A stretch of DNA of 64,000 nt. It comes from Oligoflexus tunisiensis (GTDB lineage: Bacteria; Bdellovibrionota_B; Oligoflexia; Oligoflexales; Oligoflexaceae). Below, piece after piece: positions 8,140 through 16,258 of the stretch (its first letter is position 1; every line of letters starts with the position of its first letter). The translations under genes were made by a program, and so were the position numbers. The notes below the pieces were generated by a model that was given only the letters and a program-made list of their open reading frames with translations, ran no database searches and had not been told where the DNA came from. The DNA lies in the NCBI RefSeq assembly GCF_001748245.1, contig NZ_BDFO01000001.1, forward strand, positions 6,415,346 through 6,479,345, read 5' to 3'.

Positions 8140-9348
8140 TCAGGCCGACTCTTCATTGAGAGAATCGCGATATTTTGAGCGCTGTGTCGGTAGATTGCTC
8201 AGCTGCTTGTCCATGGACCGGTCTTCCGCGATGCGACTCACAGAAAGGATGAATTTGGTCATGATGACCTGCATTTTATCCTTGGTGAGGGAATAGTCCT
8301 TCATCGTATTCGAATGGATGGAAAAGATAAGTCCAGTATCCATTTGATCCGGGTCCGGGTGGGTCGCCAGGAAAAATTCGTAATCCTTCTTGACTCGGAT
8401 AAGTTCAGCCGACAGATCCTCACGGGTGCGCTCTTTGGTGAAGCGTCCGTAGATTTTCTTCTCAAGCTTCTTGATCCTGGTTTCGTAGGATCCAGCCTCT
8501 TTCTTGAAATCTTCTTTGAGCTTTTTGCGGGTATCCTCATCACAGTACTTGAGGTCGAATTCAAAGAATTCATCAGGAGTCTTCTTGTTGCGCGGCACGA
8601 GGTACTGGCGCATCGAGAGATGACACGTCTCTTTATCGTTCTTCACATATTTTGGCTTCAAGCCGGTATTGGAGACGATGGTCGAAAGATTGTTGACTGC
8701 ATCATCCCATACCCATCTTTGCAGGGTTCGGCCATCCTCCAGCACTTCGGTTTTCGCACCGCCGTCCATCGCCAAATGGAGTTCAAAGTCAGCGATGTTG
8801 ATCGTGAAGATCACGCGTTCCCGGTGATGGTTCCGCGGGTCTTCCTGCTCCAGATAGATCACCGAACAGCGGGAGAAGGAAGGTTTGATCTGGCGATTGA
8901 AACCACCCACGCCTCTGAGCAGCGTGTTGATCTCATCGACGCGTTGCTGGATCGATTTGGTAAGGGACGATTTGGTGTGCTGAAGTCCGCTGACGAAGCT
9001 TGACTCAACACCCACCATGTTCATGTATTCATAGACGAGAGAACCGATGTGGCCAGGCTTGTAGTAAGGCGTCTCACCCTCTACATTGCTCTTTCTCTCG
9101 TTCTCGACGCGGGAGACCTGTCTCTCGACGGACTCGCGCTCATATTCCTTGTAAGTCTTCTCGACAAACTCAGCAATCTTACGCTTTTCTTTGGGGTATT
9201 TGAAGAAGTCGATAAGATTGCTCGTATCTTCCTCGAAGTCGGCATTGTTCGTTTCGAACATATCTTCAGAATTGGGCACGGGAGCATCCTTGAAACCACT
9301 GTCTCCCTCGTTGTCATTATTGAACCGGTTGCGGCGATCGTTGGTCAT
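8140..9348 (-). CDS. uncharacterised paralogue 1, first gene of the five-gene minus-strand run
   Basis: 402 residues. The ATG at 9348 has GGGAGA seven bases upstream and gives an N-terminus like that of the 440-residue paralogue; the longer frame from 9399 has no such site. Unknown family. Motifs in order: EEDTSNLIDFFKYP, YYKPGHIGSLVYEYMNM, HTKSSLTKSIQQRVDEI, LLRGVGGFNRQIK, YVKND, PDEFFEFDLKY, a Lys/Glu-rich coiled coil (about residues 270-300), ATHPDPDQMDTGLIFSIHSN and a helical block. The coiled coil and triplication suggest a hetero-oligomer. It probably carries the promoter for the run, since an AT-rich region lies just upstream. Confidence 0.75.
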   Translation of the reverse strand: MTNDRRNRFNNDNEGDSGFKDAPVPNSEDMFETNNADFEEDTSNLIDFFKYPKEKRKIAEFVEKTYKEYERESVERQVSRVENERKSNVEGETPYYKPGHIGSLVYEYMNMVGVESSFVSGLQHTKSSLTKSIQQRVDEINTLLRGVGGFNRQIKPSFSRCSVIYLEQEDPRNHHRERVIFTINIADFELHLAMDGGAKTEVLEDGRTLQRWVWDDAVNNLSTIVSNTGLKPKYVKNDKETCHLSMRQYLVPRNKKTPDEFFEFDLKYCDEDTRKKLKEDFKKEAGSYETRIKKLEKKIYGRFTKERTREDLSAELIRVKKDYEFFLATHPDPDQMDTGLIFSIHSNTMKDYSLTKDKMQVIMTKFILSVSRIAEDRSMDKQLSNLPTQRSKYRDSLNEESA

Positions 9349-9642
9349 GATATTTCTCCCAGGTATTTCAAGAACTCCTTCGGTGAAGTGTATGTTCACT
9401 TTAGGGGCAAGGGATGGATAATTGACGGATTTTCCGCATACAGGTTGGTGATAGCGCCAAAATTAAAAATCAACGTGCCTGAAAGCAGGGCCTTACGATT
9501 ATTTGGATGACTTATCATATAACATATTGAAATAATTATATAAAATAAGACAAGTTCGACAGCCTCACAAATTCGAGAATCCGCGCCGATAGCAATTTTA
9601 TGTTGAACCAGGTATCTCCAGAAAGAGAACAAGGTCATTTTT
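9349..9642. promoter_or_regulatory. divergent intergenic region, AT-rich
   Basis: 294 bases separate the paralogue genes (leftward) from the VWA protein gene (rightward). The stretch 9510-9550 is far more AT-rich than its surroundings and holds TATAAT-like hexamers on both strands, so divergent promoters are likely here. I could not fix a -35/-10 pair with correct spacing. Confidence 0.35.
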
Positions 9643-10665
9643 ATGAGTATGCGGATTAGATTTATTGCCTGTCTTTTCCTGGGCCTTTCGCATTTTGCCT
9701 GCCAGGAGAATAAGACGACGGTCTTTATCGTTGACACCTCGGGCAGCATGAAGAAGGACGGCTTGCTGGATAACGTCAAGCAGTCCATGAAGAAACTCAG
9801 CTTTGATTACCACGAGGGTGATACGTTCACCCTGATCACATTCGACAGCGAGACCAGGTTTGAGCTCTCCCAGGTCGTCCGCACCAATAGTGATCTCTAT
9901 GAGTTGAATAGCAGGATCGATGCGATCCAGGCCAAGGGCAACTGGACCAATTTAAAGGGAGTCATCGATTATTCCTTGGATCTCGTGACGCGGGAGTTGC
10001 TGGCGAAAGACAGCCAGCGCAAGGTCGATATTGTCCTCTATACGGACGGCATTCATGATCCGCCGCCGCATCTCAAGGGGAAGGAAGAGCTCAATTTCGA
10101 ACAGCTCTTCCAGAAGTATTTTTCCAAAACTTCCAATCAGCCCTGGTTCGTCTATTATGTGGAACTCGACAAGGTTGATAGAAGCCTGGCCGAGGCCATT
10201 CAGGCTTCCCAAAGAGGCCGCCTGGTGGGCAAAAGCGAACTCCAAACCGGGATGAACTTCACGCAAGAGGTCCGTCCCGATCAATGGCCCCTTGCTGCTG
10301 CGGTCGCGTTCGGATTGCTCATCGTGGGGTATGCTGCTTACTTCAAGCGGACAGCCTTTAAGAGAGGTCTGCTGGTTCCCGATTCGAAATTCCGCGATAA
10401 CGTCATCGATCTGTCCAAGATTCGGCTCCCGCCGTTTGGCAGAAGCATCAAAATAGGAAGCCAGGGCGAGGTCAATCATTCGGTGGCGACGCGGCAGGCC
10501 AGGATCGGAATCGGCTTATCGGGAGCTGTTTATCTGAAGCCGGTTAGCGGAAGCCTGGTCTACCTGGATGGTCAGCTGATCGACAAAAAACAAAAGCTCC
10601 AGGACGGGCAAAAGTTTGACATCAACGGTCATGCCTTCACTTACCATGACCGGAAGGCTTCCTGA
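9643..10665 (+). CDS. membrane-anchored VWA-domain protein with FHA-like tail
   Basis: 340 residues from an ATG with AAGG eight bases upstream. An N-terminal hydrophobic signal ends at HFAC, a poor lipobox, so lipidation is uncertain. Residues about 25-205 form a von Willebrand factor A domain with the metal site DTSGSM, a later Thr-containing loop (NWTNLKG) and YTDGIHD. A single membrane helix follows (about 220-238, PLAAAVAFGLLIVGYAAYF). The C-terminal 85 residues resemble a small FHA-type beta sandwich (RSIKIGSQ, then GSLVYLDG and INGHAFTYHD) but without certain phosphothreonine-binding residues. The domain order places the VWA outside the inner membrane and the tail in the cytoplasm. Function unknown. 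Confidence 0.7.
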   Translation: MSMRIRFIACLFLGLSHFACQENKTTVFIVDTSGSMKKDGLLDNVKQSMKKLSFDYHEGDTFTLITFDSETRFELSQVVRTNSDLYELNSRIDAIQAKGNWTNLKGVIDYSLDLVTRELLAKDSQRKVDIVLYTDGIHDPPPHLKGKEELNFEQLFQKYFSKTSNQPWFVYYVELDKVDRSLAEAIQASQRGRLVGKSELQTGMNFTQEVRPDQWPLAAAVAFGLLIVGYAAYFKRTAFKRGLLVPDSKFRDNVIDLSKIRLPPFGRSIKIGSQGEVNHSVATRQARIGIGLSGAVYLKPVSGSLVYLDGQLIDKKQKLQDGQKFDINGHAFTYHDRKAS

Positions 10666-10671
10666 AAGCTG

Positions 10672-10691
10672 AGGGAGCCTGCCGGCTCCTT
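10672..10691. terminator. bidirectional hairpin between convergent genes
   Basis: GGAGCC/GGCTCC around a TGCC loop, extendable to eight pairs including one G-T. It lies in the 32-base gap between the VWA gene and the convergent metG, so it probably ends transcription from both sides. The T-run is weak. Confidence 0.5.
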
Positions 10692-10697
10692 CACTCA

Positions 10698-12623
10698 TCA
10701 ATCCGCCACTGGAAAAAACTGCTGCTTCTCCCCAATCACATGTCCCGCAGGAATCGGTTTCCCCAGTTCCTCGATCGTAAAGACCTCAGGCCCAAGGCGC
10801 AGCGACTCGCGCACCTTGTTCATGGTGTCCGGCACGAAGGGATGGAGCATGATCATGATATTCTTCAGCACATAAAAGCAGGAAAACAGCGCATCGCGAC
10901 GGCTTTCCTCGGGCTGCCGGTCGTCATGCGGTTTGAACTGCGTGAAAAGGCTATTGATCTGTCGCGCATAGTTTTCGATGGCAAAGAGCAGGGTGGAATA
11001 CTCAGCCCGTTCCATCGACCGCAGATAGCGCTTCACCATGTTGGTTGTTTCCATCAGGACCTTTTCCATCAGCACACCGTCAGGCACCTTCCCATCAAAC
11101 TTGGAATGCGCCGCCGCAATCGGCTTTTCAAAGGCTGCATTCATGGGGCCGGCCAGGAAGCGATTGCGCTCCTTGAAGGTTTCAAAATCAAAGTTTGAAC
11201 TCTTCTCGGGCAGACTCAAAAGAGCCAGGAAATACCGCACCTGATCGGGATGGAAGCCCTTTTCATCCAGCAGCTGATCCCCGGAATAAAAGTTGCCGCG
11301 CGACTTGCTCATCTTCTCTCCGTCCACCATCAGATGGTAAACGCTGAAGATATCGGTGAGCTGATAATCGCCGTCCTGAGGCAAACGCTCCGGATTATCC
11401 TGCGTGCCGAGCCAGAGGGCACCCTGCATGATCGTATAGAAGAACACATTGTCCTGACCCAGGAACTGATACACGCGGGCCTTGGGATCACGCCAGAACT
11501 CTTTGTAGGTTTCAGGATCCTTGCCCTTCGCCTTCAGCGCCACCTTGGAAAAGGAAATCGGCGCAATCAGGGAGTCCGGCCACACATAAAGGGTCTTGCC
11601 CTTGGTTTCCGGTCCCATTTCCTCGGGCAGGGGAATGCCCCAGGTCACGTCCCGCGTAATCGAGCGATGCGCCCAGCTGTCGATCAACTCGCTGGGAATG
11701 CCGCTTTTATGGAGCTCGGCCTGACCGCTGGCGAGGTCCTGCTTATTCTCAAAGGTCAGCGCCACCTTTTTCCCGGCCGCATACTTGCTCTTATGCTTCG
11801 GCAGCGTAGCCTTGATTTCCTTGTATTGGGCTTCGAAAGTATTATCAAACCGCAGCGAAGGCAGGACGGTCTCGATCACTTCGGTAAAGACGGCCTTGCG
11901 CCATTTCTTTTCCTTGCCCTGCACCCAGACCCGCAGCTGTTCGGACACGCGCCACATATCAAGCCACCAGTGCAGCGTATCGCGCAGCTCGGGGGTGGCA
12001 TCGCTCAAGGCACTGCGGGGATTTTGCAATTCAGTGGGATCATAGTGGCTGCCGCAGCGATCGCACTCGTCGCTGTAGGCATCCTTGTTATCGCACTTCG
12101 GATTCGGGCATTCACCGCGCACGAAGCGATCCTGCAGAAAACGATCCAGCTTGGGATCGTACCACTGCCGGCTGACCTTTTTATTCAGCATTCCATTGCG
12201 ATCGAGACGCCGCAGAAAATCCTGGGCCGTTTCCTTGTGAATGGGAAAACAGTCCGGATGTGAGGTGCCCGTATAGATATCAAGGCCAATATGATAGCGC
12301 CTGAGGGTGTCCTGCTGCTTTTCGCGGATGCTGCTGATGAATTCCTGGATGGTTTTACCGGCCTGCATGGCGGCCAGTTCGCTGGTGGAACCGTGATCGT
12401 CCGTACCGCAGACATAGAGCACATTCTCAGCGCCGATCAGCATGCGCAGCCAGCGGGCGTAAATATCCCCTGGAATCTGCGCACCGGCCAGGTGACCGAG
12501 GTGCAGAGGACCGTTGGCGTAGGGCATACCTGCAGTAACAACCGCGCGACTGGGGCGTTCCACCTGAGCCTTCAGCCCTTCGATGTCAAGGGGGCCCCGC
12601 GCTTCCTGATGAGATGTATTCAA
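10698..12623 (-). CDS. metG: methionyl-tRNA synthetase
   Basis: Class I aminoacyl-tRNA synthetase charging tRNA-Met in the cytoplasm. 641 residues from a TTG start with AAGGA nine bases upstream. The HIGH signature is HLGH at 41-44, the KMSKS loop is at 437-441, and a zinc knuckle uses Cys172, Cys177, Cys187 and Cys190. The C-terminal anticodon-binding helical domain is present (LFAIENYARQINSLF). The protein stops at about residue 641 without the extra C-terminal EMAP/Trbp111-like dimerisation domain found in many MetG proteins. An N-terminal extension of about 24 residues precedes the Rossmann fold. The gene stands alone, convergent to the VWA gene. Confidence 0.97.
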   Translation of the reverse strand: MNTSHQEARGPLDIEGLKAQVERPSRAVVTAGMPYANGPLHLGHLAGAQIPGDIYARWLRMLIGAENVLYVCGTDDHGSTSELAAMQAGKTIQEFISSIREKQQDTLRRYHIGLDIYTGTSHPDCFPIHKETAQDFLRRLDRNGMLNKKVSRQWYDPKLDRFLQDRFVRGECPNPKCDNKDAYSDECDRCGSHYDPTELQNPRSALSDATPELRDTLHWWLDMWRVSEQLRVWVQGKEKKWRKAVFTEVIETVLPSLRFDNTFEAQYKEIKATLPKHKSKYAAGKKVALTFENKQDLASGQAELHKSGIPSELIDSWAHRSITRDVTWGIPLPEEMGPETKGKTLYVWPDSLIAPISFSKVALKAKGKDPETYKEFWRDPKARVYQFLGQDNVFFYTIMQGALWLGTQDNPERLPQDGDYQLTDIFSVYHLMVDGEKMSKSRGNFYSGDQLLDEKGFHPDQVRYFLALLSLPEKSSNFDFETFKERNRFLAGPMNAAFEKPIAAAHSKFDGKVPDGVLMEKVLMETTNMVKRYLRSMERAEYSTLLFAIENYARQINSLFTQFKPHDDRQPEESRRDALFSCFYVLKNIMIMLHPFVPDTMNKVRESLRLGPEVFTIEELGKPIPAGHVIGEKQQFFPVAD

Positions 12624-12700
12624 AGTGACTTATCCTTTCCTGGGACTTCCGGCGTAGCAGCCCTGCGAGCTGCCCGCACAAGATAGCCCAGGACAGGCGT

Positions 12701-13489
12701 TCAATTCACTCTTTTTTCGCGGACGGGAAAGTCCACGTTGTCCTTGATCCACTTGAAAAGGCGCTCCTGCTTTTCAAAGGGCGTGCCCTTCAAAAAGATA
12801 TCCGGCGCCTGCCACTGGGCCATGACCTTGTCATCCTGGGTCCAAACCCGCACGCGCTTCCGCGGCACTTCGTTCTGCCAGGCGTCGCCGGTGACAGCCG
12901 ACGTATACAGCACCCGAACCGTCATTTTTCGGGTCAGGTTTTCGAGCGGTTTCAGGTCCAGCATCTTGTAATTGGTTTTGCCTTTGGGCGTCGGGGCATC
13001 GGGTATGCCATCGGAAAAGAGAATGACCTCGGTCGGTTTCATCATGAGCTTGCGGTTCTTGATGAACGTCGCCACCTGATCGAAGTAGGCGTTGAAATCG
13101 GTGAACTTGTTGGTGACTTTTGCGGGAAATATCTTCCGCAGTTCCTTCTCGATCTCATCGATTTTTTTGTACTGAAAGGTCTGGATCGGGAAAAAAGTCT
13201 TGGCCTCATCCACCGTGGCGCCACCGATCGGCCCCACAAACAGCGAGCCCGGCACTTTCAGATCGCCAATGCCATGCAGATGCGCATAAAGATAGTGCGC
13301 CGCAAATTTAATGGAATCATCGAAGTACTTGCGACTTTTGAAGGATCCGCTGATATCCATGCCGACGAACATCACCATGTTGCCCTTGGGCGTGTCCTTG
13401 TCGTCGTCATCATCATCTGCGATCGCGGGACTGGGCCCACAGAGCAGAAGAACGAGCCAGAGACGCAAGAGCTTTTGGGAAAGTTTCAT
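12701..13489 (-). CDS. secreted VWA-like protein
   Basis: 262 residues with a clear signal peptide (basic MKLSQK, hydrophobic LWLVLLLC, cleavage near AIA) followed at once by a run of six aspartates. The rest looks like a von Willebrand factor A fold: the metal-site motif DISGSFK at about 46-52 and FSDGIPD at about 155-161. Probably periplasmic. It lies three bases downstream of the polytopic membrane protein gene, so the two form a pair and may act together. AAGGA stands seven bases before the ATG. No enzymatic role can be read. Confidence 0.65.
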   Translation of the reverse strand: MKLSQKLLRLWLVLLLCGPSPAIADDDDDDKDTPKGNMVMFVGMDISGSFKSRKYFDDSIKFAAHYLYAHLHGIGDLKVPGSLFVGPIGGATVDEAKTFFPIQTFQYKKIDEIEKELRKIFPAKVTNKFTDFNAYFDQVATFIKNRKLMMKPTEVILFSDGIPDAPTPKGKTNYKMLDLKPLENLTRKMTVRVLYTSAVTGDAWQNEVPRKRVRVWTQDDKVMAQWQAPDIFLKGTPFEKQERLFKWIKDNVDFPVREKRVN

Positions 13490-13492
13490 TGC

Positions 13493-14722
13493 TTAATCCT
13501 TTCTCACCGATTGGCGAGCTTTTTCAATCAGGTCCCTGGTATCCAGGATGTCCTGAAAGCTGCGGAACGGCAGTTGAAAGAGGTGATTGCCCCCGATCAA
13601 AAGCGTACAAAAGTTGATACAAACCGCCAAAATTTGCAGAGGCGGCACCAGGAATGAACTCAGAACATAATCCCCTTTGGCCTGGACCCAGTCCATTTCC
13701 TCGCGAAATTCGGTCATCGCGCTGTGAATATAGACCATCATGGGATTCTGATTTTTACCCGCAGCCGGTGAACCGCTGCGCACGCTGCCTGTCATGTCGA
13801 TGCCGGTTCTTTGAATCATCGCCAGCAGCATGGGAATGGCCGAGGCCCCGAATAGGAACCAGGTCATACAACGAATCCCGAACCAGACCGCGAAGGCGAT
13901 GCCCAGGGTTCCGATGATGCCGAGTTCAAAATCATCGCCGGCATGCTGCGCAAACCAGGGCACCAGGGCGTCGACGAATTCACGATAAAAGAGCACGGTT
14001 TCCACCGCGGCCACGATGATTTCAATGACGGCATAGGCGAACACCGCGCCCCAGCGTTTTTCCTTCATGGCCTGGCCCAGCGTGTGGATCACCGCATAGG
14101 AGCCGAGCACGAAGAAGGTGAAGACCACAAAGAGGCCAATTCTCAGGGCGATGCCGCCCTGGAACTCCCCGTCGCTGAAGCTTTCCATCACATTGACGAC
14201 CAGGTCATGCATCACGAAGGTAAAGATCGCGGCTTCGACAAAGGTCCAGACGACCATCATCATGATCGCCGGCCAGGGAATGCCGCGTTGAAAGCTGGTG
14301 TTGGAGACCTCACCAAAGGCCCGCATGGGAAAGAGCAGGAGGTCCTTCGCCATCAGGAGCGAACCCGTCACCACAAGGCGGACCAGTCCATAGGCCCAGC
14401 CAAAGAGGTTGAGGACAAAGCGAATGATGCCGCCCCAGAAATAAAAGATGGATCGGCCGAGGTCCCACCAGGTCAGGAAAAAGGCCGAGATGAATTCCCG
14501 CCTGTTTTGCCTCACGATGATGGAGACAATGTTTGGGACCGATACCCAGCAGCAGAAGACGATGGCTGCGGCCGGGAAGAGCAGCAGAATGCGTTTGGCC
14601 AGGGCCAGGCTGAGCGGATCCTGGGCGCCCCAGACGAACTGAAACACATCAGTCTGAAAAAACATGGGGAAAATAAGGGCCGCGACCACATATTTCCACG
14701 GCGATTCCAAGTTCTCGAGCAT
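13493..14722 (-). CDS. polytopic inner membrane protein of unknown function
   Basis: 409 residues with about seven strongly hydrophobic segments (near 12-28, 45-65, 95-125, 150-170, 195-215, 228-245, 268-290) and a final one near 360-380. I do not recognise the family. A glycine/serine-rich loop (VRSGSPAAGKNQNP) near residue 320 separates the main membrane block from a C-terminal amphipathic region. It is the upstream gene of a two-gene unit with the secreted VWA-like protein, which suggests a membrane partner for that protein. AGAGG precedes the ATG. Confidence 0.65.
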   Translation of the reverse strand: MLENLESPWKYVVAALIFPMFFQTDVFQFVWGAQDPLSLALAKRILLLFPAAAIVFCCWVSVPNIVSIIVRQNRREFISAFFLTWWDLGRSIFYFWGGIIRFVLNLFGWAYGLVRLVVTGSLLMAKDLLLFPMRAFGEVSNTSFQRGIPWPAIMMMVVWTFVEAAIFTFVMHDLVVNVMESFSDGEFQGGIALRIGLFVVFTFFVLGSYAVIHTLGQAMKEKRWGAVFAYAVIEIIVAAVETVLFYREFVDALVPWFAQHAGDDFELGIIGTLGIAFAVWFGIRCMTWFLFGASAIPMLLAMIQRTGIDMTGSVRSGSPAAGKNQNPMMVYIHSAMTEFREEMDWVQAKGDYVLSSFLVPPLQILAVCINFCTLLIGGNHLFQLPFRSFQDILDTRDLIEKARQSVRKD

Positions 14723-14815
14723 GCCTCTACCTCGCGACAGGAAGATATCTTTGCTTTCAGTCTAGCATGGGCTCAGAAGCTTCAGGATGGGCAGGAATTG
14801 CAGTCTGAACGGGGG

Positions 14816-15760
14816 TCAGCGCGAGGTTTTGCGCTGGGGTTTGAGAACCCTGAAGAGAGCGATCATAATCAGAAGAAGACCGCTGCCAAAGAGCAGGATA
14901 TGAGCGGCGGTGTCCCAGTGGAAGCGTTTGAGCAGCATCGAACCGAGCGCGGCGAAAATCAGCAGAACGAACAGGAGCTGCAGGCTTTCATTGCGGGAAC
15001 GATGGGCGAGGGAAGCGCCGAGCTGCGCGCCACCGATGGCTCCCACCATCAGGAGCAGGGCGATCGGAATATTCGAAAGGCCCGCGGCCCCATAGGCCAG
15101 AGCCCCATAAACGCTCGAGAGAAAAACGGTGGCAAGACTGGTGCCGACGGCTTCCTTCAGGCTGCAGCCGCCTAAAAAGACAAAGGCCGGAATATAGAAA
15201 AAACCCCCACCCAGACCGGTCAGGGCGGATAAAATACCCACAAGGAAACCCACCAGCGAGGGAGCGAGCAAGGGAATGGGATGGGGATGTCCACGCAGGG
15301 TGAGAGCCGGTCCGCGCGTCCACCAGCCCTGCATCGGCTTCCGGGCCTCTCCCGACTGTCCACCACGTAACTTACGCAGCATGGAAACACCGAGATAGGT
15401 CATGAGACCCATATAAAGCCAGGAGAGCCCTTCATCGGCATGCACTTCCCTGGCCCAGGCACTCATGATCAGACGTCCCACATGCACACCGAGCATGCCG
15501 GGGAGGCCAAAGATCACCGCCAGAGGCAGGGAAACATTTTTATTGCGCAGATGTTTAATGGAACCGGAAAGGGAAGCCCCGACCATTTGCGTCAGGGTTG
15601 TGGCCACCGCCACGGGCATGGAGAGTCCGAGAACGTGCAGAGCCGGCGTCATCAGAATGCCGCCGCCCACACCTAAAAGTCCGCTTAATACACCAATAGC
15701 CAGTCCGAGGAGGACCAGCCACGTCGGTGCAATCGGCAGGGATGAAAACCAGTCGCTCAA
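14816..15760 (-). CDS. TauE/SafE family anion exporter
   Basis: 314 residues, about eight membrane helices. The duplicated family motifs are visible: GVLSGLLGVGGGILMTPAL in the first half and GILSALTGLGGGFFYIPAF in the second. Family members export sulfite, sulfonates or other organic anions across the inner membrane; the substrate here cannot be read. The start is a TTG placed two bases after the stop of the upstream small gene, so translation is probably coupled. A loop between halves (about 125-150) is basic. Confidence 0.88.
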   Translation of the reverse strand: MSDWFSSLPIAPTWLVLLGLAIGVLSGLLGVGGGILMTPALHVLGLSMPVAVATTLTQMVGASLSGSIKHLRNKNVSLPLAVIFGLPGMLGVHVGRLIMSAWAREVHADEGLSWLYMGLMTYLGVSMLRKLRGGQSGEARKPMQGWWTRGPALTLRGHPHPIPLLAPSLVGFLVGILSALTGLGGGFFYIPAFVFLGGCSLKEAVGTSLATVFLSSVYGALAYGAAGLSNIPIALLLMVGAIGGAQLGASLAHRSRNESLQLLFVLLIFAALGSMLLKRFHWDTAAHILLFGSGLLLIMIALFRVLKPQRKTSR

Positions 15761-15762
15761 GC

Positions 15763-16137
15763 TTAGGCTTTCTTGCCATCAAGCAAAGACATCAGCTTGG
15801 CGCGCATTTCCGGATTGCCGAGGGCTGCGTGCAGTTTATATTCAAACGGAGTCAGCTCTTCGAGCTTGGCATCCCACCATTCCTGAGGAACCGTGGCCAG
15901 CGCTTCCGTGACGATGTCACTGAGTTCAACGCCTTTGACACCACGATCTTTCAGAGCCGTCTGGAACTGAGACAGTGGAGCGTTATCATCTTCAACCAGA
16001 GTCAGGCGGATTTTCTTGCTGCCCGCGGCCTGCGCTCCTGCGCGGTTATCCGCAGTCTCAGCGGCATCGTCCTGAGCTGCAGCGGCAGCGGCTTTGCCTT
16101 TTTTTCCAGTTTCCTTTTCCTGAGCTACTTCCGTCAT
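15763..16137 (-). CDS. small Ala-rich hypothetical protein
   Basis: 124 residues from the ATG at 16137, which has GGGAG nine bases upstream. The first half is low complexity (Lys, Gly, Ala, Asp, with a run of alanines) and probably disordered; the second half is a compact, mixed alpha/beta-looking domain starting IRLTLVEDDN and including WWDAKLEELTPFEYKLHAAL. I do not recognise it. It is the first gene of a two-gene unit with the TauE-type exporter. Confidence 0.55.
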   Translation of the reverse strand: MTEVAQEKETGKKGKAAAAAAQDDAAETADNRAGAQAAGSKKIRLTLVEDDNAPLSQFQTALKDRGVKGVELSDIVTEALATVPQEWWDAKLEELTPFEYKLHAALGNPEMRAKLMSLLDGKKA

Positions 16138-16258
16138 ATTTAATGACTCCCTTACAACAAATTCTACAGAGCCCACGTACTTTATAACAAAACGCGGAAA
16201 ATACCAGTCCTCGGTTTTTTACCATACGAATTTACAGATGACCAGATACGATGCGCGA

